Positions 42,805 through 51,211 of a stretch of DNA of 64,000 nt are shown here, one piece after another. Positions within the stretch are counted from its first letter, which is position 1, and each line of letters opens with the position of its first letter. Source of the stretch: AM-0621 sp964386705. Its GTDB lineage: Bacteria > Planctomycetota > Planctomycetia > Planctomycetales > Planctomycetaceae. The notes under the pieces were generated by a model. The model did no database searches. It was not told where the DNA came from and saw only the letters and a list, made by a program, of their open reading frames with translations. The translations under genes and the position numbers were made by a program. The stretch is from NCBI GenBank assembly GCA_964386705.1, contig CAYLTY010000011.1, forward strand, positions 1 through 64,000, read 5' to 3'.

Positions 42805-45204
42805 ATGACTCAGGTCTTCTTGATGAGCGTTTACGCGCTCGCCACGCTGGCAGGATTGATCCTGACCGTCGCGGAAGAATTTCCGATTCCGACCTGCTTC
42901 ACCATCATCCTCGCGCCGCTGGCTTACCTCTACAACGAGCGTCGATCGAAACTGCGACTGTCCGTCAAAACCAGCAACATTCTGGGCTTGGTCGCGATTG
43001 GGCTTGGTGCAGCAGAGCTTTTCATCTGGGCCGCATTCGAAGAGAGCGGTCAGGCTGAACTGCGACGCGTGCTCGCAGGTGCGCACGTCCTGAGCTACCT
43101 CACCTGGATCTCGCTGTTTCAGTCCAAAGAGCCGCGACACTACTGGTTCCTGCTTGCCCTGGCGCAGATGCAGATCGCGGTCGGGTCCATTCTGTCGAAC
43201 ACACCGACCTTCGGCTTCCTGTTTATTCTGTATGTGCTACTCGCCTTGTGGACCCTGTCAGTCTTCTCCCTGTATCAGGCTGAGCAGACGCTGATCCGGT
43301 CCAACCGCGATACGGCGATGCTGGCACCGTCCCATGTGCATTCGCCCAATGCCACGCTGCTGTCACAACTGGTCCATCGCGAACCCGACAACTATCGCAA
43401 TGCGATTCAGATCGATCCGAATGAACGCTGGGTGAACCGCCGATTTGTGGCGGGCATCATGATCACATCAATGGCCGCAATTTTCGTGGGTATGACGTTC
43501 TTCGTCTTTATTCCCCGCGTGTGGGTTGGACGTCGTCCGATCGTAGTTGACCAGGATGATATCCCTTCCCAACGCCTGACAGGTGTGACTGCCGAAGTGC
43601 AACTCGGCGAAATCGGGCAGATCCTGGAAAGCAACGCGAAGGCGATGGAGGTTCGTTTTCACGATGCCTACTCCGGTCGCGAACTGGACGTCCAGCAGAC
43701 AGCATCCGAATGCGGCTATACCGAGCCCATGTTCCGGGGATCCGTCATGGGCACCTACGAAGGCGGACGGTGGTCGATCCTGCCTGAGAGTCACGACTGG
43801 CAGCCGCTGCTACCGGCCTCAGATCGTCGCGGTATGATTCGCCAGCAATTCACTCTGGCGGATTCCAGCAGTCCTATTCTGTTCGGCATGCAGCCCATCA
43901 CCTATGCCGAGAAAGCTAATAATGGCAGCGATGTCGGCATAGATCGGGTCACATCGATTTTGATGCACAACCCCGGACGCGCTGTCGGGAACCTGTCTTA
44001 CGAGTTGTATTCATTTCGCCCGCGCCGCGAGCCGCGTCCGCGCATCATGCATTATGGCGACGGAGAAGCCTCCGAACTGCGCGAGGAGTTGCTGCCAAAA
44101 CTGCGACTGTTACCGCCAGGACTGACCAGGCTGAGTCAGTTGGCGAAGCAGATCCGCGAGCAGACGATGTCTGACGACGAACTGGTTTTCGCCCGGGCAG
44201 TGGAGACTCACTTTCAAAGTTCCGGCCAGTACCAGTATTCGTTGAACGCCGAGATCAAGGATCCGAAGATCGATCCGATCGAAGACTTTCTGTTCAACCG
44301 CAAGACGGGACATTGCGAGTATTACGCTTCGGCGATGGCATTAATGCTGCGCAGCCAAGGCATCCCGACGCGGCTGGTCAGCGGGTACAAAGGCGGTGAA
44401 ACAAACAAGTATTCCGGGGCATATGTCGTCGAACAACGACACGCTCACGCCTGGCTGGAAGCCCTCATCAATGACGATGCCTGGTACACGTTCGACCCGA
44501 CTCCGCCAGGCCGCGATGAGTTTGTGCGGCAGGTCGGCATTCAACGCAGCTTCTTTGCCGAAATGCGAGAAGCCTTGCGCGGCCTGTGGACGCAGAACAT
44601 CGTCAACATGTCGTACGAACAGCAGAACGCTCAGCTTTACGAACCACTGAGCACTCGCATCTCCAAGGCAGGTTTCATGCCCTGGCTCAAGGAGTTCGTG
44701 AAGTCGATCTACGCGCGCTACAAGCGCGGTGAGTTGTTCAGCGATGAGGTTTGGTACGGGACTTTTATCATCTTGCTCGCGATCTACAGCTTGCGCCTGG
44801 CCTGGGTCCGCTACGCGCCAGCGAACTGGGGAGTGAGGCGGTTCTTCTCAGCGATCTGGCGGGCGCTGCGCGAACGTCTGCTGGAACAAGGCGGCGGTCG
44901 GCGGATCGACTTCTACGAGAAACTCACCACGATTCTGAAGCGACACGGGCTGCAACGAGCCAGGACACAGACACCGCTGGAATTCGCTCTGGATCTGCAG
45001 ACCCGGTTGGCCGATCGGATTCATGATCCGGAACTCCTGCAAGTCCCCGTGCTGATCGTGCAGCGTTTCAACGACGTCCGCTTTGGCGACCTTTCTGTCC
45101 CCGGTGATGAAGTCGAACGGATGAACGGGTTACTCAACGCCTTTGCGACAGCCTTGAATGCACGCTCCAAACCGAGTGAGTTGGCTGCGTCGGCGTCTCG
45201 TTGA
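42805..45204 (+). CDS. TgpA-like membrane transglutaminase
   Basis: The 799-residue protein has several N-terminal transmembrane segments (about residues 4-20, 26-42, 54-76, 84-104, 110-150), one near residue 220, and one near residues 650-670. Between them is a periplasmic transglutaminase-like domain. The catalytic triad is visible: Cys504 in GHCEYYASA, His548 in RHAHAWLEA and Asp564 in TFDPTPP. The C-terminal part fits the DUF4129-type cytoplasmic tail of TgpA proteins (FYEKLTTILKRHGLQRARTQ). It probably processes peptides or proteins at the envelope. ATG 42805 is preferred because GGAAGG precedes it. It is often adjacent to a MoxR/DUF58 pair, but neither is in this window. Confidence 0.93.
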   Translation: MTQVFLMSVYALATLAGLILTVAEEFPIPTCFTIILAPLAYLYNERRSKLRLSVKTSNILGLVAIGLGAAELFIWAAFEESGQAELRRVLAGAHVLSYLTWISLFQSKEPRHYWFLLALAQMQIAVGSILSNTPTFGFLFILYVLLALWTLSVFSLYQAEQTLIRSNRDTAMLAPSHVHSPNATLLSQLVHREPDNYRNAIQIDPNERWVNRRFVAGIMITSMAAIFVGMTFFVFIPRVWVGRRPIVVDQDDIPSQRLTGVTAEVQLGEIGQILESNAKAMEVRFHDAYSGRELDVQQTASECGYTEPMFRGSVMGTYEGGRWSILPESHDWQPLLPASDRRGMIRQQFTLADSSSPILFGMQPITYAEKANNGSDVGIDRVTSILMHNPGRAVGNLSYELYSFRPRREPRPRIMHYGDGEASELREELLPKLRLLPPGLTRLSQLAKQIREQTMSDDELVFARAVETHFQSSGQYQYSLNAEIKDPKIDPIEDFLFNRKTGHCEYYASAMALMLRSQGIPTRLVSGYKGGETNKYSGAYVVEQRHAHAWLEALINDDAWYTFDPTPPGRDEFVRQVGIQRSFFAEMREALRGLWTQNIVNMSYEQQNAQLYEPLSTRISKAGFMPWLKEFVKSIYARYKRGELFSDEVWYGTFIILLAIYSLRLAWVRYAPANWGVRRFFSAIWRALRERLLEQGGGRRIDFYEKLTTILKRHGLQRARTQTPLEFALDLQTRLADRIHDPELLQVPVLIVQRFNDVRFGDLSVPGDEVERMNGLLNAFATALNARSKPSELAASASR

Positions 45205-45235
45205 AACGGTCTGCCATCAGAAGGTATGAGTGCGT

Positions 45236-46162
45236 ATGGCTTCTCAGATCTTGAATCGGCGAGACTTCCTGCATGCGGCTGGCACTGCAGCAACCGTTGC
45301 GACTGGTTTAACCACGATCGGGCTGGCGGCAGATTCAGCCAGCCGGACGCCGCGCGTCGATGCACACCTGCATTGCTTCGCAGGGACGCGTGATGCGCGG
45401 TTTCCCTATCACGAACGGGCCGTCTATCGCCCCGAGGAATCGGCAACCCCCGAGCACTTGCTGAAGTGCATGAGTGAGGCACGTGTTGATTACGCGATTG
45501 TCGTGCACCCCGAACCGTATCAGGATGATCATCGCTACCTGGAACATTGCCTGCAGGTCGGTAAAGGCAAGCTGAAGGGGACACTGCTGTTGTTCGCGGA
45601 TCGGAGCGGTTCGCTCGATCAATTACCCGAGTTGTGCAAGCGGCTGGATGTGGTGTCGGTGCGAGTTCATGCCTACGCGCCCGATCGCCTGCCGCCTTTC
45701 GGCAAGCCGGAGCTCAGGCGACTCTGGCAACTGGCCACTGATCACAACCTCGCGGTACAGCTCCATTTTGAACCGCGTTACGCGGCGGGGTTTGAGCCTT
45801 TGATTCAGGAGTTCTCAAAGACCAAAGTGATCATCGATCACCTCGGGCGACCGTTTCAGGGGACCCCCGAGGAACACGCGGTCGTTCTTCGCTGGGCTCG
45901 GTTCGACAACACGATGATGAAGCTCTCGGCGATTCCCACACCGCGCGAATTTCCGAATCGCGATATCGGGATGGTCATCAAACAACTGACGAGTGCCTGG
46001 GGCGCCGACCGCATGATCTACGGCGGCGGTTTCGATGCGGCCGCGACCGGTGAATCGTACTCGCAGGCTTTTGAGCAGGCGCGGTCTTACATCGCGCACC
46101 TTTCTGCGGACGATCAGGCTAAGATCTTCGGCGGCACAGCGGCCAGACTGTTTGTTTCATAA
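45236..46162 (+). CDS. Amidohydrolase-2 family (metal-dependent hydrolase), exported
   Basis: The 308-residue protein starts with a Tat-type signal (MASQILNRRDFLHAAGTAAT, cleavage near LAADS). It is a TIM-barrel amidohydrolase: VDAHLHCFA (HxH), DYAIVVHPEPYQDDHRYLEH, FEPRYAAGFEPLIQEFSKTK, VIIDHLGRPFQG (His near residue 203), and WGADRMIYGGGFDAAATGES (where the usual GSDxP is replaced by GGGFD). The family includes uronate, lactone and benzoate-type hydrolases; the substrate is unknown. A partial second copy of its 3' end lies 1348 bases downstream. GTG at 45230 is a possible alternative start. Confidence 0.85.
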   Translation: MASQILNRRDFLHAAGTAATVATGLTTIGLAADSASRTPRVDAHLHCFAGTRDARFPYHERAVYRPEESATPEHLLKCMSEARVDYAIVVHPEPYQDDHRYLEHCLQVGKGKLKGTLLLFADRSGSLDQLPELCKRLDVVSVRVHAYAPDRLPPFGKPELRRLWQLATDHNLAVQLHFEPRYAAGFEPLIQEFSKTKVIIDHLGRPFQGTPEEHAVVLRWARFDNTMMKLSAIPTPREFPNRDIGMVIKQLTSAWGADRMIYGGGFDAAATGESYSQAFEQARSYIAHLSADDQAKIFGGTAARLFVS

Positions 46163-46170
46163 CACTTGGA

Positions 46171-46229
46171 TCGGAGTTCCAAGGGTAGACCAGCTAAAGA
46201 AGTTCACAAAAATGAACTGGGCACTCCGA
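46171..46229 (+). terminator. Possible terminator after the amidohydrolase gene
   Basis: TCGGAGT (46171-46177) can pair with ACTCCGA (46223-46229), and AGTTCA (46201-46206) with TGAACT (46213-46218), loop CAAAAA. No T-run follows, so it is a weak candidate. It sits between the intact amidohydrolase and the A+T-rich insert. Confidence 0.35.
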
Positions 46230-46236
46230 ATCGAGT

Positions 46237-46920
46237 TCACTCGACTTCAGCGGGGCGACTTGGTTGCTCCCACGGTTCGCCCTTCACGTAAAACTGCACA
46301 TTAGGAATAGTTCGCTTAATTGTGCGGAGCCCGTCCGGTGTCAGCTTTGTGCCATTCAAGATGACCGTTTTTAACTGCGGCATCCTCGCCAGCACTTCAG
46401 CTGACGAGTCGGTGAGAATGTTGTCCGAAAGATCCACAAATTCTAGAAGTCTCAGCGATTCTAATTGAGCTATTCCGTGGTCAGAAATACGACAAGCAGC
46501 GCAGCTAAGTATTCGGAGTTGTGGGCAGCCGCGACATAGCACCTCAAGGCTCTCGTCATCAAACATTGGGGAGACAATATGAACTTCACACAGCGCACGC
46601 GCATTGCCAAATATCTTGCTATATCTCGAATCAAACTCTTTACTATGGACCATGAGCCACGTGAGGCAGCGGAGCTTAGCAATCTCTTCGACCTGTTCAG
46701 GCATAACTGGATCGCGAATTGAAACGTAGACTACGTCAGTATTCGCCTGGCAATTCTCCTTACGGAGCGCAGCACTGACGCCCAACAATGACTGCAAGGA
46801 TGAATGCAACCATATCGCCGCAACCGACACCCCCGCGACAATAAGTACCAATGCCGCGACGCAGCGTCTCTTCGAAATGACCGCAATATAGCAGTCTTTC
46901 TTGCTTCTTATCGCTAGCAT
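46237..46920 (-). CDS. Membrane-anchored leucine-rich-repeat protein
   Basis: The 227-residue product has a basic start (MLAIRSKKDCYIAVISKRRC), one transmembrane helix (VAALVLIVAGVSVAAIWLHS) and an LRR-like domain with repeats such as GCPQLRILSCAACRISDHGI, SLRLLEFVDLSDNILTDSSA and RMPQLKTVILNGTKLTPDGL. ATG 46920 has GGAG five bases upstream. The local DNA is more A+T-rich than its neighbours, which suggests transfer. Its start overlaps the 3' part of another minus-strand ORF (46760-47326). The role is unknown; an immunity or adaptor role is only a guess based on position. Confidence 0.65.
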   Translation of the reverse strand: MLAIRSKKDCYIAVISKRRCVAALVLIVAGVSVAAIWLHSSLQSLLGVSAALRKENCQANTDVVYVSIRDPVMPEQVEEIAKLRCLTWLMVHSKEFDSRYSKIFGNARALCEVHIVSPMFDDESLEVLCRGCPQLRILSCAACRISDHGIAQLESLRLLEFVDLSDNILTDSSAEVLARMPQLKTVILNGTKLTPDGLRTIKRTIPNVQFYVKGEPWEQPSRPAEVE

Positions 46921-47326
46921 GAGCGCTCCAGAATGCAATCGAGTTCGTGCTGCTTGCTCCATACATTAGCATCGTATGCGGCGCGGGAGGATTAGGCCAC
47001 AGATCATCAATGGTCCAATTAACTTCTGTGCCAAGCGGATCGATCGGACCGATATGCGTTTCAAATTGAACACTATCAGCCCAAGCCCAAACAGTCGACG
47101 CGTTTGTGTATCTGAGAAACATGTATGCCAAGGAACCTTTAGGAAGCGTCGTAGCGTTCCCGCAGCAGCAACTCGCTATGATAATTGTAGCATTGGGTGC
47201 CAGATACGGCTTGATGGCGTTCACGTATGCAATACTCATTTGAGCAGTTCCCATTTGCATGCAGCCGCTGTTGCGGGGCCATCCATGATCCATAAGACAA
47301 AGCGTGTTAATCTTCCTCCCGGTCAT
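46760..47326 (-). pseudogene. Truncated protein fragment with HG/Cys caspase-clan-like motifs
   Basis: The open frame encodes INTLCLMDHGWPRNSGCMQM, then SIAYVNAIKPYLAPNATIII and ASCCCGNA. This is like the His-Gly and Cys motifs of DUF4347/clan CD-type domains often seen at the C terminus of large planctomycete or Rhs-like proteins. Upstream, the sequence runs into the amidohydrolase duplicate (antisense), so the natural 5' part is missing. Its last ~50 codons overlap the start of the LRR-protein gene in another frame, so the original stop may be altered. No ribosome-binding site is seen. It is probably a remnant. Confidence 0.45.
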
Positions 47327-47516
47327 CAAGCAGTTAACGAGCGTCTGGGGCGCTGACCGCATGATCTACGGTGGCGGCTTCGACGCAGAAGCAACCGGCG
47401 AATCCTACTCGCAGGCTTTCGAGCAAGCCCGGTCTTACACCGCGCACCTTTCTGCGGACGATCAGGCTAAGATCTTCGGTGGCACAGCGACTAAGCTGTT
47501 CCGGTTCACGACCTAG
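47321..47516 (+). pseudogene. Beheaded 3' copy of the amidohydrolase gene
   Basis: These bases align without gaps to 45973-46154 of the intact gene (offset 1348). They encode VIKQLTSVWGADRMIYGGGF and AFEQARSYTAHLSADDQAKI, ending with its own stop at 47516. By eye 21 of 169 positions differ, and 17 of these are silent, so the copy was under selection as a gene until recently. The first 80 percent is gone, replaced by the A+T-rich minus-strand block. It has no start or ribosome-binding site. Confidence 0.85.
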
Positions 47517-47568
47517 AGGGCGGCGGACATTTACGTCGAAACATGAGCCAGAGAAACGAGCATTCAAG

Positions 47569-49950
47569 ATGAAGAGGCAGACGGCTCTTCTAAACCTGAT
47601 CGGTGGGCGTCGCCACTGGCGATCACTGGCGGTGTTGCTGGTTGGTACAGCGTTGGGACAGATGACGTGCTACGCCGATGGCAGCGCAGAGCAGAACGAG
47701 AAGTTCTTCCGTGAGAAGATCGAGCCCGTGCTGAAAGCCGAGTGCTATCGGTGCCACTCAGCGCAGGCGGATGAAGTCAAAGGGGAGCTGCGGCTGGATT
47801 CGCGAGCGGCGGTGTTGCGCGGTGGAGAAAGCGGACCGGCAATTATCGCGGGCAAAGCGAAAGACAGCTTATTGCTGCAGGCGTTGCGTCATGAGGGCGG
47901 CCTGGTCATGCCGCCGCAGAAGCCGAAGTTGTCCGCGCAGATCATCGCGGATTTCGCGAAATGGATCGAGCAGGGAGCTTATGATCCTCGCGAAGGAGAT
48001 GAAGTCGCTGACACGAACGCGGCGTTGAAGACGGCTCGCCAGCACTGGTCGTTTCAGCCGATCAAGAAAGCCGAGTTGCCATCTGTCCGCGATACCAACT
48101 GGCCGCGCACGCCGATTGACGCCTTCATCCTCGCGCCACTGGAAGCTCGTAGTTGGCAGCCCGCTACGGAAGCGTCACGCACCGATCTCATTCGCCGCGT
48201 GACGTTCGATCTGATCGGCCTGCCACCAACGCCTGCTGAGGTCGAAGCATTTATCAAAGACACACGACCCGATGCGTATGAACGCGTCGTTGATCGGTTG
48301 CTTAACAGCGAACGCTACGGCGAACGCTGGGCGACGCACTGGCTGGACGTCGTGCGGTACGCCGAGTCTGAAGGCTATGAATACGACCGCCACATTCCTG
48401 ACGCCTGGCGTTATCGCGATTACGTCATCAACGCGTTGAATGACGACAAGCCGTTTGATCGCTTTCTGACCGAGCAACTCGCCGGTGACGAACTGGATGC
48501 CGACAATCAGGAGTACCTCAGCGCCGCGATCTTTCATCGACTCGGTCCAGTCCGTCGCAATGCGGGCAATCCGGACATCGCGCTCAGTCGCAACGAAGTG
48601 TTGACCGAGCGGACGGACATCATCGGCGCGGCGTTTCTCGGACTGACTGTCGGTTGTGCGCGGTGCCACAACCACAAGCTGGAACCCATATCTCAGCGCG
48701 ACTACTACCGCCTGCAGGCCTATGTCGCCGCGGTCGAAGAACACAATGTGATCCTCGCCGAAGCGGAACAACAGCGAGACTGGGAAGCTCGTACTAAAGT
48801 CATCAAGGACCAGATGGCAGCTCTGCGAACGAAAGCCAAAGAGGCCGAAGGCAAGCAGAAGGAACAACTCGAAGCACAGCTGGATGAACTGGAAGACCAG
48901 TTACCGCCGCCGCTGGCAACCATTCCGAGCATTCACAACGACCAGCAAAAACGCACGGCGATTCACGTCCTGCGGCGCGGTGTGTGGGAAAACAAGGGCG
49001 AGGCTGTCGGCCCTCGACCGTTGAGCGTGCTCGTCGCCGACAACCTGCCGGAACTTGAAGCTGGAACAACCGATCCGCGCACGCAACTGACGAAGTGGCT
49101 GGCTTCGCCCGATCATCCGCTGACGGCTCGCGTCATCGTGAACCGGTTGTGGCAGCAGCATTTCGGCACGGGGCTGGTGAAGACAGTGAATGACTTCGGA
49201 GTGAAGGGCGAGCGACCCAGTCATCCGGAGCTGCTGGACTGGCTCTCCGCGACGCTCATCGAGAACGGATGGCGTCTGAAGCCGCTGCATCGCTTGATGG
49301 TGTTGAGCAACGTCTACCGGCAAAGCTCTGAACCGCACCCGGTCAATCAGCAACTCGCAACGCGGAATCAATCGCCCGCAGTACTCGACCCGGATAATCG
49401 CCTGCTGTCACATTTTCAGCGGCGGCGATTGTCAGCCGAAGAACTGCGGGACGCGATGCTGTTGGTCTCGGGAAGAATCAACCTCAAAACCGGCGGCCCG
49501 AGTGTCCTTGTTCCGGTCGATCTTGAGCTGGTCGGACTGCTCTACAAACCGACGCAATGGGCCGTCACTGCCGACCCGCGCGAGCATGACCGACGCTCGG
49601 TCTATCTGATCGCCAAGCGTAATTTGCGGTTGCCGTTCTTTGAGAATCTGGACGCCCCTGCCCTGCTGAGCAGTTGCGGCCGCCGCGAATCCAGCACCCA
49701 CCCGCCGCAGGCGCTGGAACTGCTGAACGGCCCCCTCTCCAACGACCTCGCCGCATCATTCGCCCGCCGACTCGAAGATGAAACCGGCGGCGATCCTCGT
49801 AAGCTGGTCGACCGTGCCTTCCGCTTGGCATTAGGTCGCACTCCATCCGCCGCTGAGCAGGCACGCTCAATCGCGTTCCTGCGGGAACAACCGACACGCG
49901 AATTCGCCCTCGCCCTCTTCAACCTCAACGCATTTCTATACGTGCCATAG
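47569..49950 (+). CDS. PSCyt1/DUF1549/DUF1553 (PSD1) exported protein
   Basis: The 793-residue protein has a signal peptide (MKRQTALLNLIGGRRHWRSL then AVLLVGTALG). A cytochrome-like PSCyt1 domain with CYRCH follows (FREKIEPVLKAECYRCHSAQ). DUF1549 includes RTPIDAFILAPLEARSWQPA, RRVTFDLIGLPPTPAEVEAF and SERYGERWATHWLDVVRYAE, plus CARCHNHK. A coiled insertion (about residues 400-440) precedes DUF1553 (LTARVIVNRLWQQHFGTGLV, DFGVKGERPSHPELLDWLSA, LNGPLSNDLAASFARRL). The family is thought to act on polysaccharides or in electron transfer, unproven. A DUF1501 partner normally follows, but none is here. The ribosome-binding site is weak. Confidence 0.92.
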   Translation: MKRQTALLNLIGGRRHWRSLAVLLVGTALGQMTCYADGSAEQNEKFFREKIEPVLKAECYRCHSAQADEVKGELRLDSRAAVLRGGESGPAIIAGKAKDSLLLQALRHEGGLVMPPQKPKLSAQIIADFAKWIEQGAYDPREGDEVADTNAALKTARQHWSFQPIKKAELPSVRDTNWPRTPIDAFILAPLEARSWQPATEASRTDLIRRVTFDLIGLPPTPAEVEAFIKDTRPDAYERVVDRLLNSERYGERWATHWLDVVRYAESEGYEYDRHIPDAWRYRDYVINALNDDKPFDRFLTEQLAGDELDADNQEYLSAAIFHRLGPVRRNAGNPDIALSRNEVLTERTDIIGAAFLGLTVGCARCHNHKLEPISQRDYYRLQAYVAAVEEHNVILAEAEQQRDWEARTKVIKDQMAALRTKAKEAEGKQKEQLEAQLDELEDQLPPPLATIPSIHNDQQKRTAIHVLRRGVWENKGEAVGPRPLSVLVADNLPELEAGTTDPRTQLTKWLASPDHPLTARVIVNRLWQQHFGTGLVKTVNDFGVKGERPSHPELLDWLSATLIENGWRLKPLHRLMVLSNVYRQSSEPHPVNQQLATRNQSPAVLDPDNRLLSHFQRRRLSAEELRDAMLLVSGRINLKTGGPSVLVPVDLELVGLLYKPTQWAVTADPREHDRRSVYLIAKRNLRLPFFENLDAPALLSSCGRRESSTHPPQALELLNGPLSNDLAASFARRLEDETGGDPRKLVDRAFRLALGRTPSAAEQARSIAFLREQPTREFALALFNLNAFLYVP

Positions 49951-49978
49951 TTGGCCGCGCCTCTATCAGCCCAAACGG

Positions 49979-50314
49979 TTATTTGCCAAGCTTGATGATT
50001 TCCTTAATGCGGAGCGCGAAACTGTCGTCAACGACGACGACTTCGGCAGTGGCGACTCGCACCCCTTGCACGATGAGGTCCACCGGTTCGGAGACCTGGC
50101 GATTGAGTTCAATCACCGAGCCTGCTCCGAGGTTGAGGATTTCGCCGACAGTCAGGACCGTCCGCCCCAGCACGGCTTCGGCTTCGAACTTCAGGTCGGC
50201 GAGTTGCTTGAGCTGAGTCGCTCCCAGTGTCTTTGGTTTGCTCTGCAGCTCTGCGAAGTCGACCGCTTTCACTTCGGCGGTCGCGGCAGCGGCTTTCCCT
50301 CTGGCTTTGGCCAT
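49979..50314 (-). CDS. fliN: Flagellar motor switch protein FliN
   Basis: FliN is part of the C-ring that sets flagellar rotation direction. The 111-residue product has an Ala/Lys-rich N terminus and a SpoA domain (AVLGRTVLTVGEILNLGAGS, VIELNRQVSEPVDLIVQGVR, VATAEVVVVDDSFALRIKEI). Length is at the short end, as is usual for FliN. The ATG lies three bases after the stop of the fliM-like gene, so the two are translationally linked. This implies that the organism is motile at some stage, as swarmer cells of planctomycetes are. Confidence 0.9.
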   Translation of the reverse strand: MAKARGKAAAATAEVKAVDFAELQSKPKTLGATQLKQLADLKFEAEAVLGRTVLTVGEILNLGAGSVIELNRQVSEPVDLIVQGVRVATAEVVVVDDSFALRIKEIIKLGK

Positions 50315-50317
50315 GAA

Positions 50318-51211
50318 TTAACCCTTCACCACAGATTCGATTTGCAAGGCTTGATTCGATCCCACTCGGCCAGGCCAGCCCAGGAAGGTGGTTGCGTTCG
50401 CCACCGACACGCTCAACGGCGCATCCACTTTTTGATTGAGGATCAGCACGTCGCCGACCTTCAACGCCTTGAGTTGCGCGGGATTCAGCTCCACTGAGCC
50501 GAGCTTCACGGTGACGCGTGCGTGCAGTCCGCCGAGCAATCCCTGCAGTGACTCGTGTTCGTCTGCGCCTTGTACAACCTGTGCTGTGCTGGCCGTGGAT
50601 TCCAGAAACGTCTGCAGTGGCTGTTGAGGAATCAGCCAGTACCAGTGTTCGGTGCCCTGCGGCAGTTGAAACCGCAACGTCACGCACACGAGCGCCTCTT
50701 CATCTGACACGACGCGCTGACGGCTCAACGCCGAAACGTCACGTTGCAGTTGAATGTGTCCGGGAACCGCTTGTGGCCAACAGTCGCGCACGGACTGCAC
50801 GAAGGCTTCGAGGATCAGCTTCAACAGGCTGACAGTCGCGGGGCTGAGCACACTGTCCGCCAGCAGTTGAGCAGGCCGTTCGCCGAGTAGCCCCGCGGCC
50901 AGCAGCTTCGCGAACGGACGTCGCAGAACGAGCAACGTCCGGAGGCCGGGATCGAGAAACTCAAGGCTGTAGCCGATCTTTGTCGCATCCAGCTCCTCGA
51001 CAAAGCGCGACCAGCGCGTCGAGCCAATCGACGCCACGGACGGCTGCACTTCGAATGGCAATGTCCGCTCGCAGGCTTCGCCCAATGCGGCACAAGCGGA
51101 ACTCAGCCAGTCGCTCAGACGCGACTCGTCGTCGCTCGCCAGGCGCAGCGGTTGACGAAAATCATGTGCGAACGGTTCCGCAGGCCCCGGTGGTGCTGTG
51201 TCGGTCATCAT
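50318..51211 (-). CDS. FliM-like flagellar switch protein with SpoA domain
   Basis: The 297-residue protein ends in a SpoA-type domain (GLHARVTVKLGSVELNPAQL, LKVGDVLILNQKVDAPLSVS, LGWPGRVGSNQALQIESVVK). The central region resembles the FliM middle domain (FVEELDATKIGYSLEFLDPG, TVSLLKLILEAFVQSVRDCW). It is more divergent than ordinary FliM: the GxxDQxEID-type CheY-binding N terminus is not visible. Its ATG overlaps the stop codon of the upstream HisA-like gene in an ATGA arrangement, which indicates translational coupling. fliN follows three bases later. Confidence 0.8.
   Translation of the reverse strand: MMTDTAPPGPAEPFAHDFRQPLRLASDDESRLSDWLSSACAALGEACERTLPFEVQPSVASIGSTRWSRFVEELDATKIGYSLEFLDPGLRTLLVLRRPFAKLLAAGLLGERPAQLLADSVLSPATVSLLKLILEAFVQSVRDCWPQAVPGHIQLQRDVSALSRQRVVSDEEALVCVTLRFQLPQGTEHWYWLIPQQPLQTFLESTASTAQVVQGADEHESLQGLLGGLHARVTVKLGSVELNPAQLKALKVGDVLILNQKVDAPLSVSVANATTFLGWPGRVGSNQALQIESVVKG

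Noticed and set aside
47371..47568. N-terminal extension of the PSCyt1/PSD1 ORF
   Set aside because: This extension is an out-of-frame reading of the beheaded amidohydrolase copy; the signal peptide starts at 47569.
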